A stretch of 64,000 bases of DNA. It comes from Sphingobacteriales bacterium. Its GTDB lineage: Bacteria; Bacteroidota; Bacteroidia; Chitinophagales; UBA2359. The notes under the pieces were generated by a model. That model did not search any database, had not been told where the DNA came from, and saw only the letters and a program-made list of their open reading frames with translations. Shown piece after piece: positions 1 to 9,795 of the stretch; the first letter of the stretch is position 1, and every line of letters begins with the position of its first letter. The translations under genes were made by a program, and so were the position numbers. The DNA lies in the NCBI GenBank assembly GCA_016706405.1, contig JADJJT010000002.1, forward strand, positions 1,054,001 through 1,118,000, read 5' to 3'.

Positions 1-2115
1 GTAAAACATTTAACGGCAACCTTGGCGGTAAATACCAACCTATATCCGGCCTTAGATGGCTTATTGCAAGCGCCTCGGGCAGCTTATATAAACTGTATAA
101 ATGCCGTCAATAAACCACAACTATTGAGTGTTTTGTTTGCTGAAGATTTGCCTGCCGTAACCGACCAAATTAATGCCTTAGAATTGTTGGCTACCAATTT
201 ACAAAGTATCCGGATGGCTTGGCCAGCCTTTAGACAATACTACACATTTAAATATTTTTGCCTCCAACAGCCGATGCAAAGCATTAGGCAAACCTTGCAA
301 TTATTAACCGACCAAGCGCCAGCAACTACCAACAATAACTGGCAACAAATTGCACAGCGACACTATTTGGCGCATTTATTGGTAACGATAGAAAAAACGG
401 GCAATGCCCCGTATAACAATTATTTGCAACAAGAATTAACGCAGCTTTTAGCACAAATTCAAATCCAGGTGGCACAAACGGCGCTGCATATTTTTACCGA
501 AAAACAACAAGTAGAAATCAAAAACTGGCAACAGTTACAGGCAAATTACCCATTGCGGCGTTTGTATAATTTGCGTGGAAGTAAAGGCGAACGCAGCAAT
601 TCGCTACGCGCTATTGTAGCAGCCAATACCGACTTGTTTAAAGCATTTTTTCCGGTTCTATTGGTAAATCCGGTAGTTTGTAGTGGCTTGTTACCCCTAC
701 ACGAAAATTTATACGATGTGGTTATTTTTGACGAGGCCAGCCAACTGCGCGTTGAAGAAACCTTTACCGCCTTGTTGCGCGGGCGCATCCGGATAATTTC
801 GGGTGACAGGCACCAAATGCCACCATCCTCTTATTTTGAAACGGCTGCTAATTTGTTGTTCACCGATGAAAATACCGAAACAGAAGCCGATTTAGCACTT
901 GACGAGGCCCAGCAATTAGATTTAATTGACGCTTCAGATGGGTTGGCCGGTGCCGACTCGTTATTACATTACGCAGACGATATGCACTATCAACGGCTGT
1001 ATTTAGATTTTCATTATAGGTCGCGACACCCCTACTTGATTGATTTTTCAAATGCGGCTTTTTATGGCTCGCGCCTGCTTCCCATGCCCATTCCCCAACA
1101 ACTAAACTACCAGCCTATTAGTTTTGTGGCAGTAAATGGTTTGTATCATAACCAAACTAACGCCGACGAGGCTAAAGCGGTAGTACATTTTTTATTGTAC
1201 CAGCTAACAGCCTTACCCATGCAAAGCCAGTTGCCCTCGGTAGGTATTGCTACTTTTAATTTATTGCAGCGCAATTTAATTATTGACTTATTAGAGGAAG
1301 CCCGATTGGCCGACCCTGCTGCCGCTGCTCGTTTAGCTGAATTAGAACAAAATGGCCTTTTTATTAAAAACCTCGAAAACATACAGGGAGACGAGCGCGA
1401 CATCATGCTTATTAGCACCACGTATGGCCAACGTGCCGATGGCAAATTTTTGCAGCTGTTTGGCCCGCTAAACCACCCCAAAGGCTATAAACTGTTGAAC
1501 GTGCTAATAACACGCGCCCGATTTGCCGTGCATATTTTTACTTCCATACCCGAAACTTACTATAGTCAATACGCTCACGAATTATCCGAAAATGGTATAA
1601 CCGGCCGTGCTTGTTTGTATGCGTATTTGGCTTATGCGCGCGCCACAACCCAATCTAATAACGAGCTTAGATTGGGTATTTTACAAGCCTTAGCAAAGGC
1701 CTGCCCCGAAACCGATACTTTTGCCCAAATTACCGCGCCACCTCAATCGGCCAATGCTTTTATAGATTGGCTGGCCGAAAAGCTAACCCCCCATTTTGAA
1801 CAAGGACAAATTGTGCCGTTTTACGCTTGTGGTGGTATGGTTATTGATATTGCTTTATTATTGCCACAGCTACCATTGCAACCAAGCACTAATACAAATG
1901 AAAATAAGGCTGTTGCTATTGACAAACAACGTATTATTGCCCTTGAATGTGATAATGCCAAACAACACCAAAGCCAACAAGCATGGCTACACGACTTGCA
2001 CCGGCAGGCACAGTTGCAGCGCATGGGTTTTGAGGTGCATTACATTTACTCGGCACAATGGTTAGCAAACCCCCAAAACGAGTTAGAATTGTTATTGAAG
2101 CAGTTGGGCAAATAA
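1..2115 (+). CDS. Superfamily 1 helicase with C-terminal nuclease-like domain (5' truncated)
   Basis: The reading frame is open to the first base of the window, so the N-terminus, including the Walker A motif, lies outside. Helicase motifs of the UPF1/DNA2-like SF1 group are visible in order: FDEASQ (motif II, about nt 727-744), GDRHQMPP (motif III, 802-825), HYRSRHP (motif IV, from 1012), ENIQGDERD (motif V, from 1375) and LNVLITRAR (motif VI, from 1495). The last about 100 residues contain IDIALLLP, then an LECD motif near nt 1942, then a basic region and a hydrophobic end. That pattern resembles the very short patch repair/DUF559-type (MTES_1575) restriction-endonuclease-like fold found at the end of DUF4011-type helicases. 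Inference: an ATP-dependent nucleic-acid translocase coupled to a nuclease, acting in DNA processing or defence. The helicase call is firm; the nuclease call rests on recognition of the pattern. A TTG at 22 is an internal codon, not the start. Confidence 0.85.
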   Translation, partial: VKHLTATLAVNTNLYPALDGLLQAPRAAYINCINAVNKPQLLSVLFAEDLPAVTDQINALELLATNLQSIRMAWPAFRQYYTFKYFCLQQPMQSIRQTLQLLTDQAPATTNNNWQQIAQRHYLAHLLVTIEKTGNAPYNNYLQQELTQLLAQIQIQVAQTALHIFTEKQQVEIKNWQQLQANYPLRRLYNLRGSKGERSNSLRAIVAANTDLFKAFFPVLLVNPVVCSGLLPLHENLYDVVIFDEASQLRVEETFTALLRGRIRIISGDRHQMPPSSYFETAANLLFTDENTETEADLALDEAQQLDLIDASDGLAGADSLLHYADDMHYQRLYLDFHYRSRHPYLIDFSNAAFYGSRLLPMPIPQQLNYQPISFVAVNGLYHNQTNADEAKAVVHFLLYQLTALPMQSQLPSVGIATFNLLQRNLIIDLLEEARLADPAAAARLAELEQNGLFIKNLENIQGDERDIMLISTTYGQRADGKFLQLFGPLNHPKGYKLLNVLITRARFAVHIFTSIPETYYSQYAHELSENGITGRACLYAYLAYARATTQSNNELRLGILQALAKACPETDTFAQITAPPQSANAFIDWLAEKLTPHFEQGQIVPFYACGGMVIDIALLLPQLPLQPSTNTNENKAVAIDKQRIIALECDNAKQHQSQQAWLHDLHRQAQLQRMGFEVHYIYSAQWLANPQNELELLLKQLGK

Positions 2116-2200
2116 TTAGCTGGCAATTTTGTGTGTTTATCAACCTAAACGTGCCTTGCTTGCCTGATGTATATTATTAGTTGATGAGTTTTTGTTTAAC

Positions 2201-2231
2201 TTGCTTTTTAGCCTTGCCAACTGTACTTTTG
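2201..2231 (+). promoter_or_regulatory. Bacteroidota-type promoter for the UbiD-family gene
   Basis: TTG at 2201-2203, a 20-nt spacer, then TACTTTTG at 2224-2231, matching the Bacteroidota -33/-7 consensus (TTTG and TAnnTTTG). The coding start lies 54 nt downstream. Confidence 0.55.
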
Positions 2232-2285
2232 CAACAATATTATATTTGTCTCTCAGCTTGAACAGCTAAAAAAATAAATAATTAC

Positions 2286-4130
2286 ATGCCCTATACCTGT
2301 ACGCTTGATTGTTTGTTAGACCTTGAAAAAAGCGGCCAACTCATCCGTATTAAAAATGAGGTAAACCCTGATTTGGAAATGGCGGCTATCCACAGGCGGG
2401 TTTTTTCGGTTGGCGGCCCCGCCTTGTGGTTCGAGCGGGTAAAGGGTAGCCCTTTTGGGGCGGCCTCAAATTTGTTTGGCACCAAAGCCCGCAGCCGTTG
2501 GTTGTTTAGGCATACCCTTAAAACCCTCGAATCATTTATAAACTTAAAAATTGACCCTACCGATGCCCTAAAACGACCGTTAAAATATGCACATTTGCCT
2601 TTTAAAGGGCTAACAGCCTTGCCCCGAAAGCCTTTGTTTGCTAAACCCGTTCTATTTGGCCAAACAACAATTTCGGCATTGCCGCAAATTAAAAGCTGGC
2701 CTAACGATGGAGGCGCATTTGTAACACTGCCACAGGTTTACAGCGAAGATTTTGATAAACCGGGCGTTATGAAGTCAAATTTGGGTATGTACCGAATTCA
2801 ATTATCCGGAAATGAGTATATTCCGGATAAAGAAATTGGACTTCATTACCAAATACATCGCGGAATTGGTGTGCATCAAACCAAGGCCAACCAGCGCAAT
2901 CAGCCTTTAAAAGTAAGTATTTTTGTAGGTGGCCCACCTGCCCACAGTTTGGCGGCGGTAATGCCCTTGCCCGAAGGTTTGCCCGAACTTGCTTTTGCCG
3001 GCGTATTGGCTGGAAGGGCATTCAGGTACGTTTATAAAGATGGATATTGCCTAAGTACCGATGCCGATTTTGTTATTACGGGCTATGTAAACCCGCACGA
3101 AAACAAACCCGAAGGCCCGTTTGGCGACCATTTGGGCTATTATAGCCTGAAACACCCGTTTCCGTTGATGCACGTTGAAAAAGTTTGGCACCGCAAAAAT
3201 GCCATTTGGCCTTTTACAATAGTGGGGCGGCCTCCACAAGAAGATACTTATTTTGGCTCGCTTATACACGATATCACCGGCGCGGCCATCCCTAACGAAA
3301 TTCCGGGCTTAGAGGCGGTTCATGCCATTGACGACTCGGGCGTTCACCCATTGTTGCTGGCCATTGGCAACGAGCGTTATACGCCATACTATACTTTGCA
3401 GCAACCACAAGAGTTGTTAACCATTACCAACCATATTTTAGGCACCGGCCAATTGTCGCTGGCTAAATTTTTACTGATTATAGCCAAAAACGATGCGCCA
3501 AACTTAAAAATTAACGATGTTGATGCCTTTTTAACGCATTTACTTGAAAGAATTGACACCAAACGCGACCTGCATTTTTATACCAATACTACTATTGATA
3601 CCTTAGATTATAGCGGCACCGGATTAAATAGCGGCTCGAAATTAGTGCTGGCAGCCGTTGGGCAACCAATTAGGCAGTTGAGTACTTTTTTTCCGGATAA
3701 TTTTAAGCTTCCGGATGGTTTCCGGATGCCTAAAATTGCTCACCCTGGTATTATGGTTATACAAGCACCGGTTTATAATGTTGTAGCATCCGGAAATGAA
3801 GATATGGCCAAGTTTTGCCAATACTACGAGCAAAACGGGTATCATAACTTGTTGGGCTTTCCGCTAATTGTGCTTTGCGATGATGCCGAATTTACCGCCC
3901 GCAATTTACATAATTTTTTATGGGTGGTGTTTACGCGCTGCAACCCCTCGCACGATGTGCATGGTATTGCCGCCTTTACCCGGCAAAAACACTGGGGGTG
4001 CCAAGGCCCGTTGGTGTTCGATGCTCGCATAAAACCTCACCACGCCCCCCCACTTGAACCCGACCCCGAAATTGAAAAACGGGTAGATGCCTTGGGCGCT
4101 AAAGGTGGCCCCTTGCATGGCATTATTTAA
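2286..4130 (+). CDS. UbiD family prenylated-FMN decarboxylase
   Basis: A 614-residue protein of the UbiD family, which decarboxylates aromatic or unsaturated acids using prenylated FMN. Family signatures visible: EGPFGDHLGYY in the middle, TIVGRPPQEDTYFG after it, and NEIPGLEAVH, which carries the family's acidic catalytic region. The length is greater than E. coli UbiD (about 497) and fits the longer Bacteroidota type annotated as menaquinone biosynthesis decarboxylase. With UbiE at 38.4 kb, a role in menaquinone synthesis is plausible, but the substrate is inferred. The ATG at 2286 follows a good promoter. No UbiX prenyltransferase is in the window. Confidence 0.88.
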   Translation: MPYTCTLDCLLDLEKSGQLIRIKNEVNPDLEMAAIHRRVFSVGGPALWFERVKGSPFGAASNLFGTKARSRWLFRHTLKTLESFINLKIDPTDALKRPLKYAHLPFKGLTALPRKPLFAKPVLFGQTTISALPQIKSWPNDGGAFVTLPQVYSEDFDKPGVMKSNLGMYRIQLSGNEYIPDKEIGLHYQIHRGIGVHQTKANQRNQPLKVSIFVGGPPAHSLAAVMPLPEGLPELAFAGVLAGRAFRYVYKDGYCLSTDADFVITGYVNPHENKPEGPFGDHLGYYSLKHPFPLMHVEKVWHRKNAIWPFTIVGRPPQEDTYFGSLIHDITGAAIPNEIPGLEAVHAIDDSGVHPLLLAIGNERYTPYYTLQQPQELLTITNHILGTGQLSLAKFLLIIAKNDAPNLKINDVDAFLTHLLERIDTKRDLHFYTNTTIDTLDYSGTGLNSGSKLVLAAVGQPIRQLSTFFPDNFKLPDGFRMPKIAHPGIMVIQAPVYNVVASGNEDMAKFCQYYEQNGYHNLLGFPLIVLCDDAEFTARNLHNFLWVVFTRCNPSHDVHGIAAFTRQKHWGCQGPLVFDARIKPHHAPPLEPDPEIEKRVDALGAKGGPLHGII

Positions 4131-4202
4131 GTAGGCATAAATTTTGCTTGTTTAACTAAAAAATAGACTTGTTTGGTTATTAAACCTTAATTTGCCCCCC
4201 AA

Positions 4203-4236
4203 AGTCGTAGTATTATAATAAAAACGACTATTTTTT
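4203..4236 (+). terminator. Possible weak intrinsic terminator after the UbiD-family gene
   Basis: AGTCGT at 4203-4208 pairs with ACGACT at 4224-4229 across a 15-nt AT-rich loop and is followed by six T. The short stem makes it tentative. Confidence 0.35.
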
Positions 4237-4257
4237 AATCAACTGGTTAGCTTACCC

Positions 4258-4980
4258 ATGAAAACTTTATCGGAAAACTGGATTTCGGAAGGCTTAATTG
4301 ACTTTGAATACAAAAAGTATATATTATTGGCCTATTTGCAACATGTAAGCAAACATTTTGACGAGGAAACCCTATACCCAATGCTTGCTGACCTTATATT
4401 TCATCATCAAAACCTTGTTGTAATTAGGGCCAACCAGCGCGATGCCAACGAGCATTTTCCAAGGCAATTACAACGTTTAGACTTAGAAGATTTTACTTTG
4501 CAGTACGAGGCTTTAATGCACAACGACGATTATATTGAGGAAATTGCCCAAATTATTAACTATGCCATTCCCAAAATTGAAAATTGTTTGCAAACAGGCC
4601 GCAATGTTTACGACCAGGTTGAAAACGCCCTTGAAATTCAACCCGTTGGCATTGTGCCTATTAATGCCGAGGCCGGTTATTTGTTGTTAGTTAATGGCCG
4701 GCACACCCAAACTAATGTATTTGCCTACCAGCTTAGTTTTTTTGAAAATGCCAATGAAAAATTCAGGGCTATGCGTACCCAATATATTGATGCTTACCAA
4801 CCTTTGTTTAGCAATACTTACGAGGCTATAAAACTCGATTTGGTTAAACGGCAGCGCGATTTACCCAATCCGGCTACGTTTGTAATAGCCAGCACAAAAG
4901 CCTATCCGCTGGCCGAAACCTTATTGCCGGTGGCCAAACGCACCTTAGTTCGGTATTTGTATTCAAATTTTAGAATGTAA
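4258..4980 (+). CDS. Conserved hypothetical protein, 240 aa
   Basis: A soluble protein with no signal peptide or membrane segment. The N-terminal half is helical and acidic (LENWISEGLIDFEYKKY region); the C-terminal half has a beta-rich core (VGIVPINAEAGYLLLVNG) and ends in a basic stretch. I recognise the general look of a Bacteroidota-conserved family but know no function. It is 127 bp downstream of the UbiD-family gene on the same strand, with a weak terminator between. Its TAA stop is followed in the same frame by 60 further open codons (see findings). Confidence 0.8.
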   Translation: MKTLSENWISEGLIDFEYKKYILLAYLQHVSKHFDEETLYPMLADLIFHHQNLVVIRANQRDANEHFPRQLQRLDLEDFTLQYEALMHNDDYIEEIAQIINYAIPKIENCLQTGRNVYDQVENALEIQPVGIVPINAEAGYLLLVNGRHTQTNVFAYQLSFFENANEKFRAMRTQYIDAYQPLFSNTYEAIKLDLVKRQRDLPNPATFVIASTKAYPLAETLLPVAKRTLVRYLYSNFRM

Positions 4981-5423
4981 AATAAACAAGGGTTAGTGGT
5001 TTTGCCCTTGGGCGAGAAATACTTGATGGTGTTTAATAGTTCAAATTGTAAAAGGGCGGCGGCGGCCTGCGATTATGCTTTTAAAAACCCGTATTCATAT
5101 ACTTTTGACACAATTTTGCGGCAAGTATTTTTAGGTTTTCGCGAAGTTGGCCACGGCGGTTAAATGGTGGGTTATAATTGCTGCAATTTACGGCATATTG
5201 TTTAACTTATAGGTGTTTGGATAAAAATTGCCTTGACTATTGATTTTTCGGAAACAATAATAAATTTGTGTTATTTGGAATAAACCAGTTTTGGGTCAAG
5301 TCATAATTAAATATTTATTATTATATTAAATAAATTTATTTAAGTGGCGACTCAAACCTTTTGAAGCAAGAAATGTCTAATTAAACACGATATTATTGCT
5401 TTTTTTTGAACTACTATTGCCGT
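4981..5423. other. 443-bp gap with a possible small ORF
   Basis: The first 180 bases remain open in the frame of the preceding gene, directly after its stop, and end at TAA 5161-5163; an ATG at 5026 would give a 45-residue peptide. The rest is AT-rich. A TAAATTTG at 5261-5268 could be a -7 element for the next gene but is 155 nt away and has no well-spaced -33 element. No RNA gene or repeat seen. Confidence 0.4.
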
Positions 5424-6449
5424 ATGAATTTTAAACTAATTTTTGCCTTATTTTTGCTTTTTGCAACCTCTGTTTTAGGTTATTCGCAGCGTTACAAGCC
5501 TAACGAACCAACGCCGCCACCCACGCCAGTTGCCGAACCCGAAAAAAAGCCAAATACTACACCAGCAAAACCTGAGCCGACTCAGACCTCGACAGACCAG
5601 CAAACCAATTCTAACAACAACGCAAAAAACGATACTACCTTGCTAAACAACACAAGCGAAAAAAATAAAAAAAATAAACAAGTTATTGAAGCCCCTCCGG
5701 CCAAATTAGAGTTTACTTACACCACCGACCGTAGATATGATGTAATACATGAATTGATTGGGCAAATATTTGTTCCGGAAAAATATCAACAAGGCCAAAC
5801 TCCTGAAATTGAACTAAATCCGGGAGATTGTATTATCCGCATCGAGCAAAATCAGGTTTATATTGTTGGAGATAAAGGACTTGGCAATTTTCATATTATG
5901 AGTCAGCAGCCCAACCCCAAAGTAGGGTATGTATATGAGCTGCTTGATAAAAATGGCGATAATGCCCGCCTTAAAGCGGTTTTTGACGACCAGCGATATA
6001 TTTTGCTGTTTTATTTCTACTCGAAAACATTAGGGGAGCACACATGGTTTTTGGCCGAAAAAGATGAAACAGATTTAGCCCAGGATAAAACTTATTATAC
6101 ACCCCGGATTGAATATTTTGTGCGCGATTATAGCAATTTATTAGATAAAACGGTTGTACCCTATACAATGATTGAAGATGTAACGAATAATAATATAGAG
6201 GTCAGAATTGAGCGTGGAAAAGGCTACAAGTTTAGTTTTTCTGAAAATACAGTTACCACGCCTAAGGGAAGTTTTTCCATTAAAAAGGCAAATACTTTTC
6301 ATTTTCAAACAAAAGAGTACCCGGGTGTGCGTTCGAGAATAGAAATAACGACCAAAGAAAAACCCGGCACAATTTATATTTATATAAGTTTTAAACAAGA
6401 AATAGAATTAATAGAGGTTGCCGAGTCGAGGTATTTTTTAATGCATTAG
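5424..6449 (+). CDS. Secreted protein of unknown function with Pro/Thr-rich linker
   Basis: The start is taken as ATG 5424 rather than the TTG at 5406, because it places a classic signal peptide at the N-terminus (MNFKLIFALFLLFATSVLG, cleavage near YSQ). Residues about 22-90 are a low-complexity linker rich in Pro, Glu, Thr, Asn and Lys. The remaining about 250 residues look like a beta-rich globular domain (FTYTTDRRYDVIHELIGQIFVPEKY onward). No T9SS C-terminal domain and no lipobox. Probably periplasmic. I do not recognise the family. Confidence 0.78.
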   Translation: MNFKLIFALFLLFATSVLGYSQRYKPNEPTPPPTPVAEPEKKPNTTPAKPEPTQTSTDQQTNSNNNAKNDTTLLNNTSEKNKKNKQVIEAPPAKLEFTYTTDRRYDVIHELIGQIFVPEKYQQGQTPEIELNPGDCIIRIEQNQVYIVGDKGLGNFHIMSQQPNPKVGYVYELLDKNGDNARLKAVFDDQRYILLFYFYSKTLGEHTWFLAEKDETDLAQDKTYYTPRIEYFVRDYSNLLDKTVVPYTMIEDVTNNNIEVRIERGKGYKFSFSENTVTTPKGSFSIKKANTFHFQTKEYPGVRSRIEITTKEKPGTIYIYISFKQEIELIEVAESRYFLMH

Positions 6450-6500
6450 CGGCAATTTTTTAACGTTATTTTACGGCTAATTGCCTTAAAATATGCTTGG

Positions 6501-6535
6501 TTTGGTGTTTTGGGTGTGTAAATTTCGTACCTTTG
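6501..6535 (+). promoter_or_regulatory. Promoter for pckA
   Basis: TTTG at 6501-6504, a 23-nt spacer, TACCTTTG at 6528-6535. The pckA ATG lies 64 nt downstream. Confidence 0.55.
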
Positions 6536-6599
6536 TGGCCTAATTGGTTTACCCATTAAATTATTTTTTTATACTAATTGTCACCAACTAATATTTATA

Positions 6600-8225
6600 A
6601 TGGAAAATTTTGGTCGAAAAAGCAGTTTTGCCGATTTATCGTTATACAACATAACTGATGGTCGTATTTTTTGGAATTTAACGCCAGCCGAATTAGTTGA
6701 AAAAACTATAACTTTAAAACAAGGTAGCCTAAGTGATACAGGCGCTTTAGCAATTGACACGGGCGAATTTACAGGCCGCTCGCCGGATGATAAATTTACC
6801 GTACAAGATGACAAAACCCGCGATACAGTTAATTGGGCAAAAAATAACCCCATCTCAGAAGCACATTTTGAACAACTTTACCAAGATATAACCGCCTATT
6901 TAACGGGCAAAGACATGTATGTAATGGATGCTTGCGCTTGTGCGCATCCGGATTACGCGCTTAATGTGCGCGCTATTACCGAATACCCATGGCAAAGTTT
7001 GTTTGTAAGCAATATGTTTATCCGGTTAAATGAGAATGAAATTGCCTCGCACAAGCCCGATTGGGTGGTAATTAATGCCCCCGGATTTCATGCCAATGCA
7101 AAAACACACGGAACACGGCAGCATAATTTTGCCGCCATTAATTTTACCCGGAAAATGATATTAATTGGCGGAACAGCCTATACCGGCGAAATTAAAAAGG
7201 GCATTTTTACCGTCTTAAATTATATATTGCCCCAAGAGCACGGCGTTTTATCTATGCACTGCTCGGCTAATGTGGGTCAAAAAAATGATACAGCCTTGTT
7301 CTTTGGCTTATCGGGAACAGGCAAAACAACCCTAAGCGCCGACCCTAACCGCCGCTTAATTGGCGACGATGAACATGGCTGGTCTAAAACTAGTGTGTTT
7401 AATTTTGAGGGCGGATGCTACGCAAAATGTATAGATTTAACGGCAGAAAAAGAACCCCAAATCTATGGCGCTATAAAATTTGGTGCCCTGCTCGAAAATA
7501 TTGCTTACCTACCTAATAGTCGCACTGTTGATTTTTCAAATGCTACCCGCACCGAAAATACCCGCGCCAGCTATCCAATAGATTATATTAACAATATCAT
7601 GCGCCCCTCGGCAGGTAGCCCACCTCAAAATATTTTCTTTTTGACCTGCGATGCCTTTGGTATTTTGCCGCCTATTTCGCGTTTAACTACCGAGCAGGCC
7701 ATGTATCATTTTATTGCCGGATACACTGCCAAAGTAGCAGGTACCGAAGCCGGAGTAACTGAGCCCAAAGATACTTTTTCGGCATGTTTCGGCTTGCCAT
7801 TTTTACCGCTTCATCCGGCAAAATACGCTCGTTTGTTAGGGCGAAAAATTGAGGAGAGTGCAGTTGAGGGCCAGCCAATCAATGTATGGCTAATAAATAC
7901 CGGATGGACAGGTGGCCCCTACGGCGTGGGCAACCGCATGAAACTGAGCTATACCCGCGCTATGATTACCGCCGCCCTCGAAGGGCAATTAAATAAAGTA
8001 GCCTACGAAACCGACCCACTTTTTGGGCTTCATTTCCCTACATCGTGCCCCAATGTGCCTGCCGAAGTACTGAACCCCCGCAATACTTGGCCCGACAAAT
8101 CAAAATATGACCTTGGCGCTTTGGCTTTGGCTAAGAGATTTCATGATAGGTTAGCCATTTATGCGGATCATCCGGATATTAAACCTATATTAACAGCAGC
8201 ACCGGTTTTGCCTCAAAATGCTTAG
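6600..8225 (+). CDS. pckA: Phosphoenolpyruvate carboxykinase (ATP)
   Basis: Converts oxaloacetate and ATP to phosphoenolpyruvate, CO2 and ADP: the first committed step of gluconeogenesis, or anaplerosis in reverse. At 541 residues it is full length for the ATP-type enzyme. Visible signatures: the kinase-1a P-loop GLSGTGKTT at residues about 236-244, the metal-binding GDDEHGW at about 255-261, TGEFTGRSPDDKF near the N-terminus and NTGWTGGPYGVG towards the C-terminus. It stands alone with its own promoter; gldN converges on it from downstream. Confidence 0.97.
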   Translation: MENFGRKSSFADLSLYNITDGRIFWNLTPAELVEKTITLKQGSLSDTGALAIDTGEFTGRSPDDKFTVQDDKTRDTVNWAKNNPISEAHFEQLYQDITAYLTGKDMYVMDACACAHPDYALNVRAITEYPWQSLFVSNMFIRLNENEIASHKPDWVVINAPGFHANAKTHGTRQHNFAAINFTRKMILIGGTAYTGEIKKGIFTVLNYILPQEHGVLSMHCSANVGQKNDTALFFGLSGTGKTTLSADPNRRLIGDDEHGWSKTSVFNFEGGCYAKCIDLTAEKEPQIYGAIKFGALLENIAYLPNSRTVDFSNATRTENTRASYPIDYINNIMRPSAGSPPQNIFFLTCDAFGILPPISRLTTEQAMYHFIAGYTAKVAGTEAGVTEPKDTFSACFGLPFLPLHPAKYARLLGRKIEESAVEGQPINVWLINTGWTGGPYGVGNRMKLSYTRAMITAALEGQLNKVAYETDPLFGLHFPTSCPNVPAEVLNPRNTWPDKSKYDLGALALAKRFHDRLAIYADHPDIKPILTAAPVLPQNA

Positions 8226-8318
8226 CATATAAGTAATTGGTAAGTGTGGTAGTGTTAGGTTCAAACCAACACGTAAAACGGCAAAATCAGAAATGTATAA
8301 AAGCTATGCTTATATTGC

Positions 8319-9242
8319 TTAGTACGACCACAAGTTGTGCTCGAACTCCATTAGGTTAGTTTTTATCCTATCTGACTCTAATAGGGCATCGCGGCCCATA
8401 GCATAATCACTAATGCGCTGGTCAAGCACATTTGATTCTTTTACGATATTACTTGCAAACATACGCATTTCTAATAAATCGAGCCAAGTAAGGCGTTGTG
8501 AGTCGTTAAGTGGATTAAACGTTTCATACTTAGCCAAATAAGGCCTGAACGCCGGAAAATAAGCCCAAAACATGGCTTGCTCGCCTCTGTAATTGCCATT
8601 GGCATCGGTTACTTCGCGTATGGGTGCAATGGCTAATATGCGCGGTAGCATTTTAGAAACTTGTTTTTCAAAAATCCAGTCTTCCGAAATCCGGAATTTA
8701 TAAACGCTTAACCAGTTAAAATCGTTGCGTACAACTTTTTGAATAGGTTCGCCGGTATCTAAATCATAAGTGGTTATTGTGTCGGTGCCGCCCAGCCTCG
8801 ATTGTAGTTCGGCAAAACTTAACGGGGTGGTGAAGCGGTCATCGGTAAAAATTTTAGCTTCCGGATGTTTTTGAATAATATCGAGCAGTACATAAACAAA
8901 GGGTTGCACCGGAAAAGTAAACGGTTGGTTCAGTTTTTGCCGCGTATCAATTACCCGCCAAATGCGTTTTTGCCAAAAAACATCGGCCTCGCGAATGTTT
9001 GGCAAGGGTAGTGCTTCGCGCTGCGTTAAGGCAAGTTTATCGTAAGCGCCGTCTCGGGCTAACGGTTTGGCTAATTCGTAAGGGTTGGGGTTGCTCGCTT
9101 CGCGGGCATCAATAAGGGCTGGTGTAGGCACACTGCCGGCATTTGTACCGTTGCCGTAACCTTCGGTGTTTTGTGCTTGGATAAAATTAAAATGGCTAAC
9201 AAAACCAAGCATAATCAATAAAAAACAATGTTCTTTTTTCAT
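8319..9242 (-). CDS. gldN: Gliding motility / type IX secretion protein GldN (PorN)
   Basis: A 307-residue exported protein: signal peptide MKKEHCFLLIMLGFVSHFNFIQA, then the family-typical region EADVFWQKRIWRVIDTRQKLNQPF and the later EDWIFEKQVSKMLPRILAIAPI. GldN/PorN forms the periplasmic ring with GldK under the outer membrane in the T9SS. In many Bacteroidota it closes the gldKLMN operon; here it stands alone, flanked by pckA and an intergenic gap, so gldKLM must lie elsewhere. The other T9SS-linked genes in this window are porT (39.1 kb) and the SprB-repeat adhesin (42.7 kb). Confidence 0.9.
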   Translation of the reverse strand: MKKEHCFLLIMLGFVSHFNFIQAQNTEGYGNGTNAGSVPTPALIDAREASNPNPYELAKPLARDGAYDKLALTQREALPLPNIREADVFWQKRIWRVIDTRQKLNQPFTFPVQPFVYVLLDIIQKHPEAKIFTDDRFTTPLSFAELQSRLGGTDTITTYDLDTGEPIQKVVRNDFNWLSVYKFRISEDWIFEKQVSKMLPRILAIAPIREVTDANGNYRGEQAMFWAYFPAFRPYLAKYETFNPLNDSQRLTWLDLLEMRMFASNIVKESNVLDQRISDYAMGRDALLESDRIKTNLMEFEHNLWSY

Positions 9243-9795
9243 GACAATTAATGGGTGTTAATTATGTATTATTAGATTTAAGAAGACAAGCAAACAAAGC
9301 CAATATTGTTCGAAATGAGGAAAATTGTAATTTGATTTCTTTGATATATTATTGATTTAAAATAAAATGCTACAATAGTTTTTGTTGTATCACAATACTA
9401 CTTAAATAACGTTTTTTTGAGGCAATTTGTTGCATCATTTACGGCAGTTAGTTAGGTGTTTTGAGCTAAATGGTTAATTTGTTAATAAAAAAAGATTAAT
9501 ATCCGAAAAATTAGCAAATATTAACTTTATATTATTTGGTTGGCTACTATCCGGATATTTGGATAATTTAGAATCACCACCCATTATTTGATTTATTTTT
9601 TCCTTTAAGTAAAATCTGGGTATAGGCAAATATTTTAATTTCTTTGGCCAAACTTTGTTCTTGCGCCTTAGTTCTTGGTTTATTAAAGCTAAAAAATGGC
9701 AAAAAAACTGTAATTTTGAGCCTAAATGCAACGTTGCCCCTACAACGTTGTTCTAATGGTAAAATTGCCACCATGTAATATTATTGATATTTTTA
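9243..9795. other. AT-rich divergent intergenic region, about 550 bp
   Basis: Separates gldN (minus) from the TamB-like gene (plus). It is strongly AT-rich, holds one TCCGGA palindrome (9550-9555) and a -7-like element at 9711-9718. Short open frames on the minus strand have no recognisable content. No RNA gene seen. Confidence 0.5.
9711..9718 (+). promoter_or_regulatory. -7 element (TAATTTTG) upstream of the TamB-like gene
   Basis: TAATTTTG matches TAnnTTTG and lies 77 nt before the chosen GTG start. No well-spaced TTTG was found upstream, so only half of the promoter is supported. Confidence 0.35.

Noticed and set aside
9474..9774. Minus-strand ORFs in the gldN-tamB gap
   Set aside because: Low complexity AT-rich translations with no protein-like features; they overlap the -7 element of the downstream gene.
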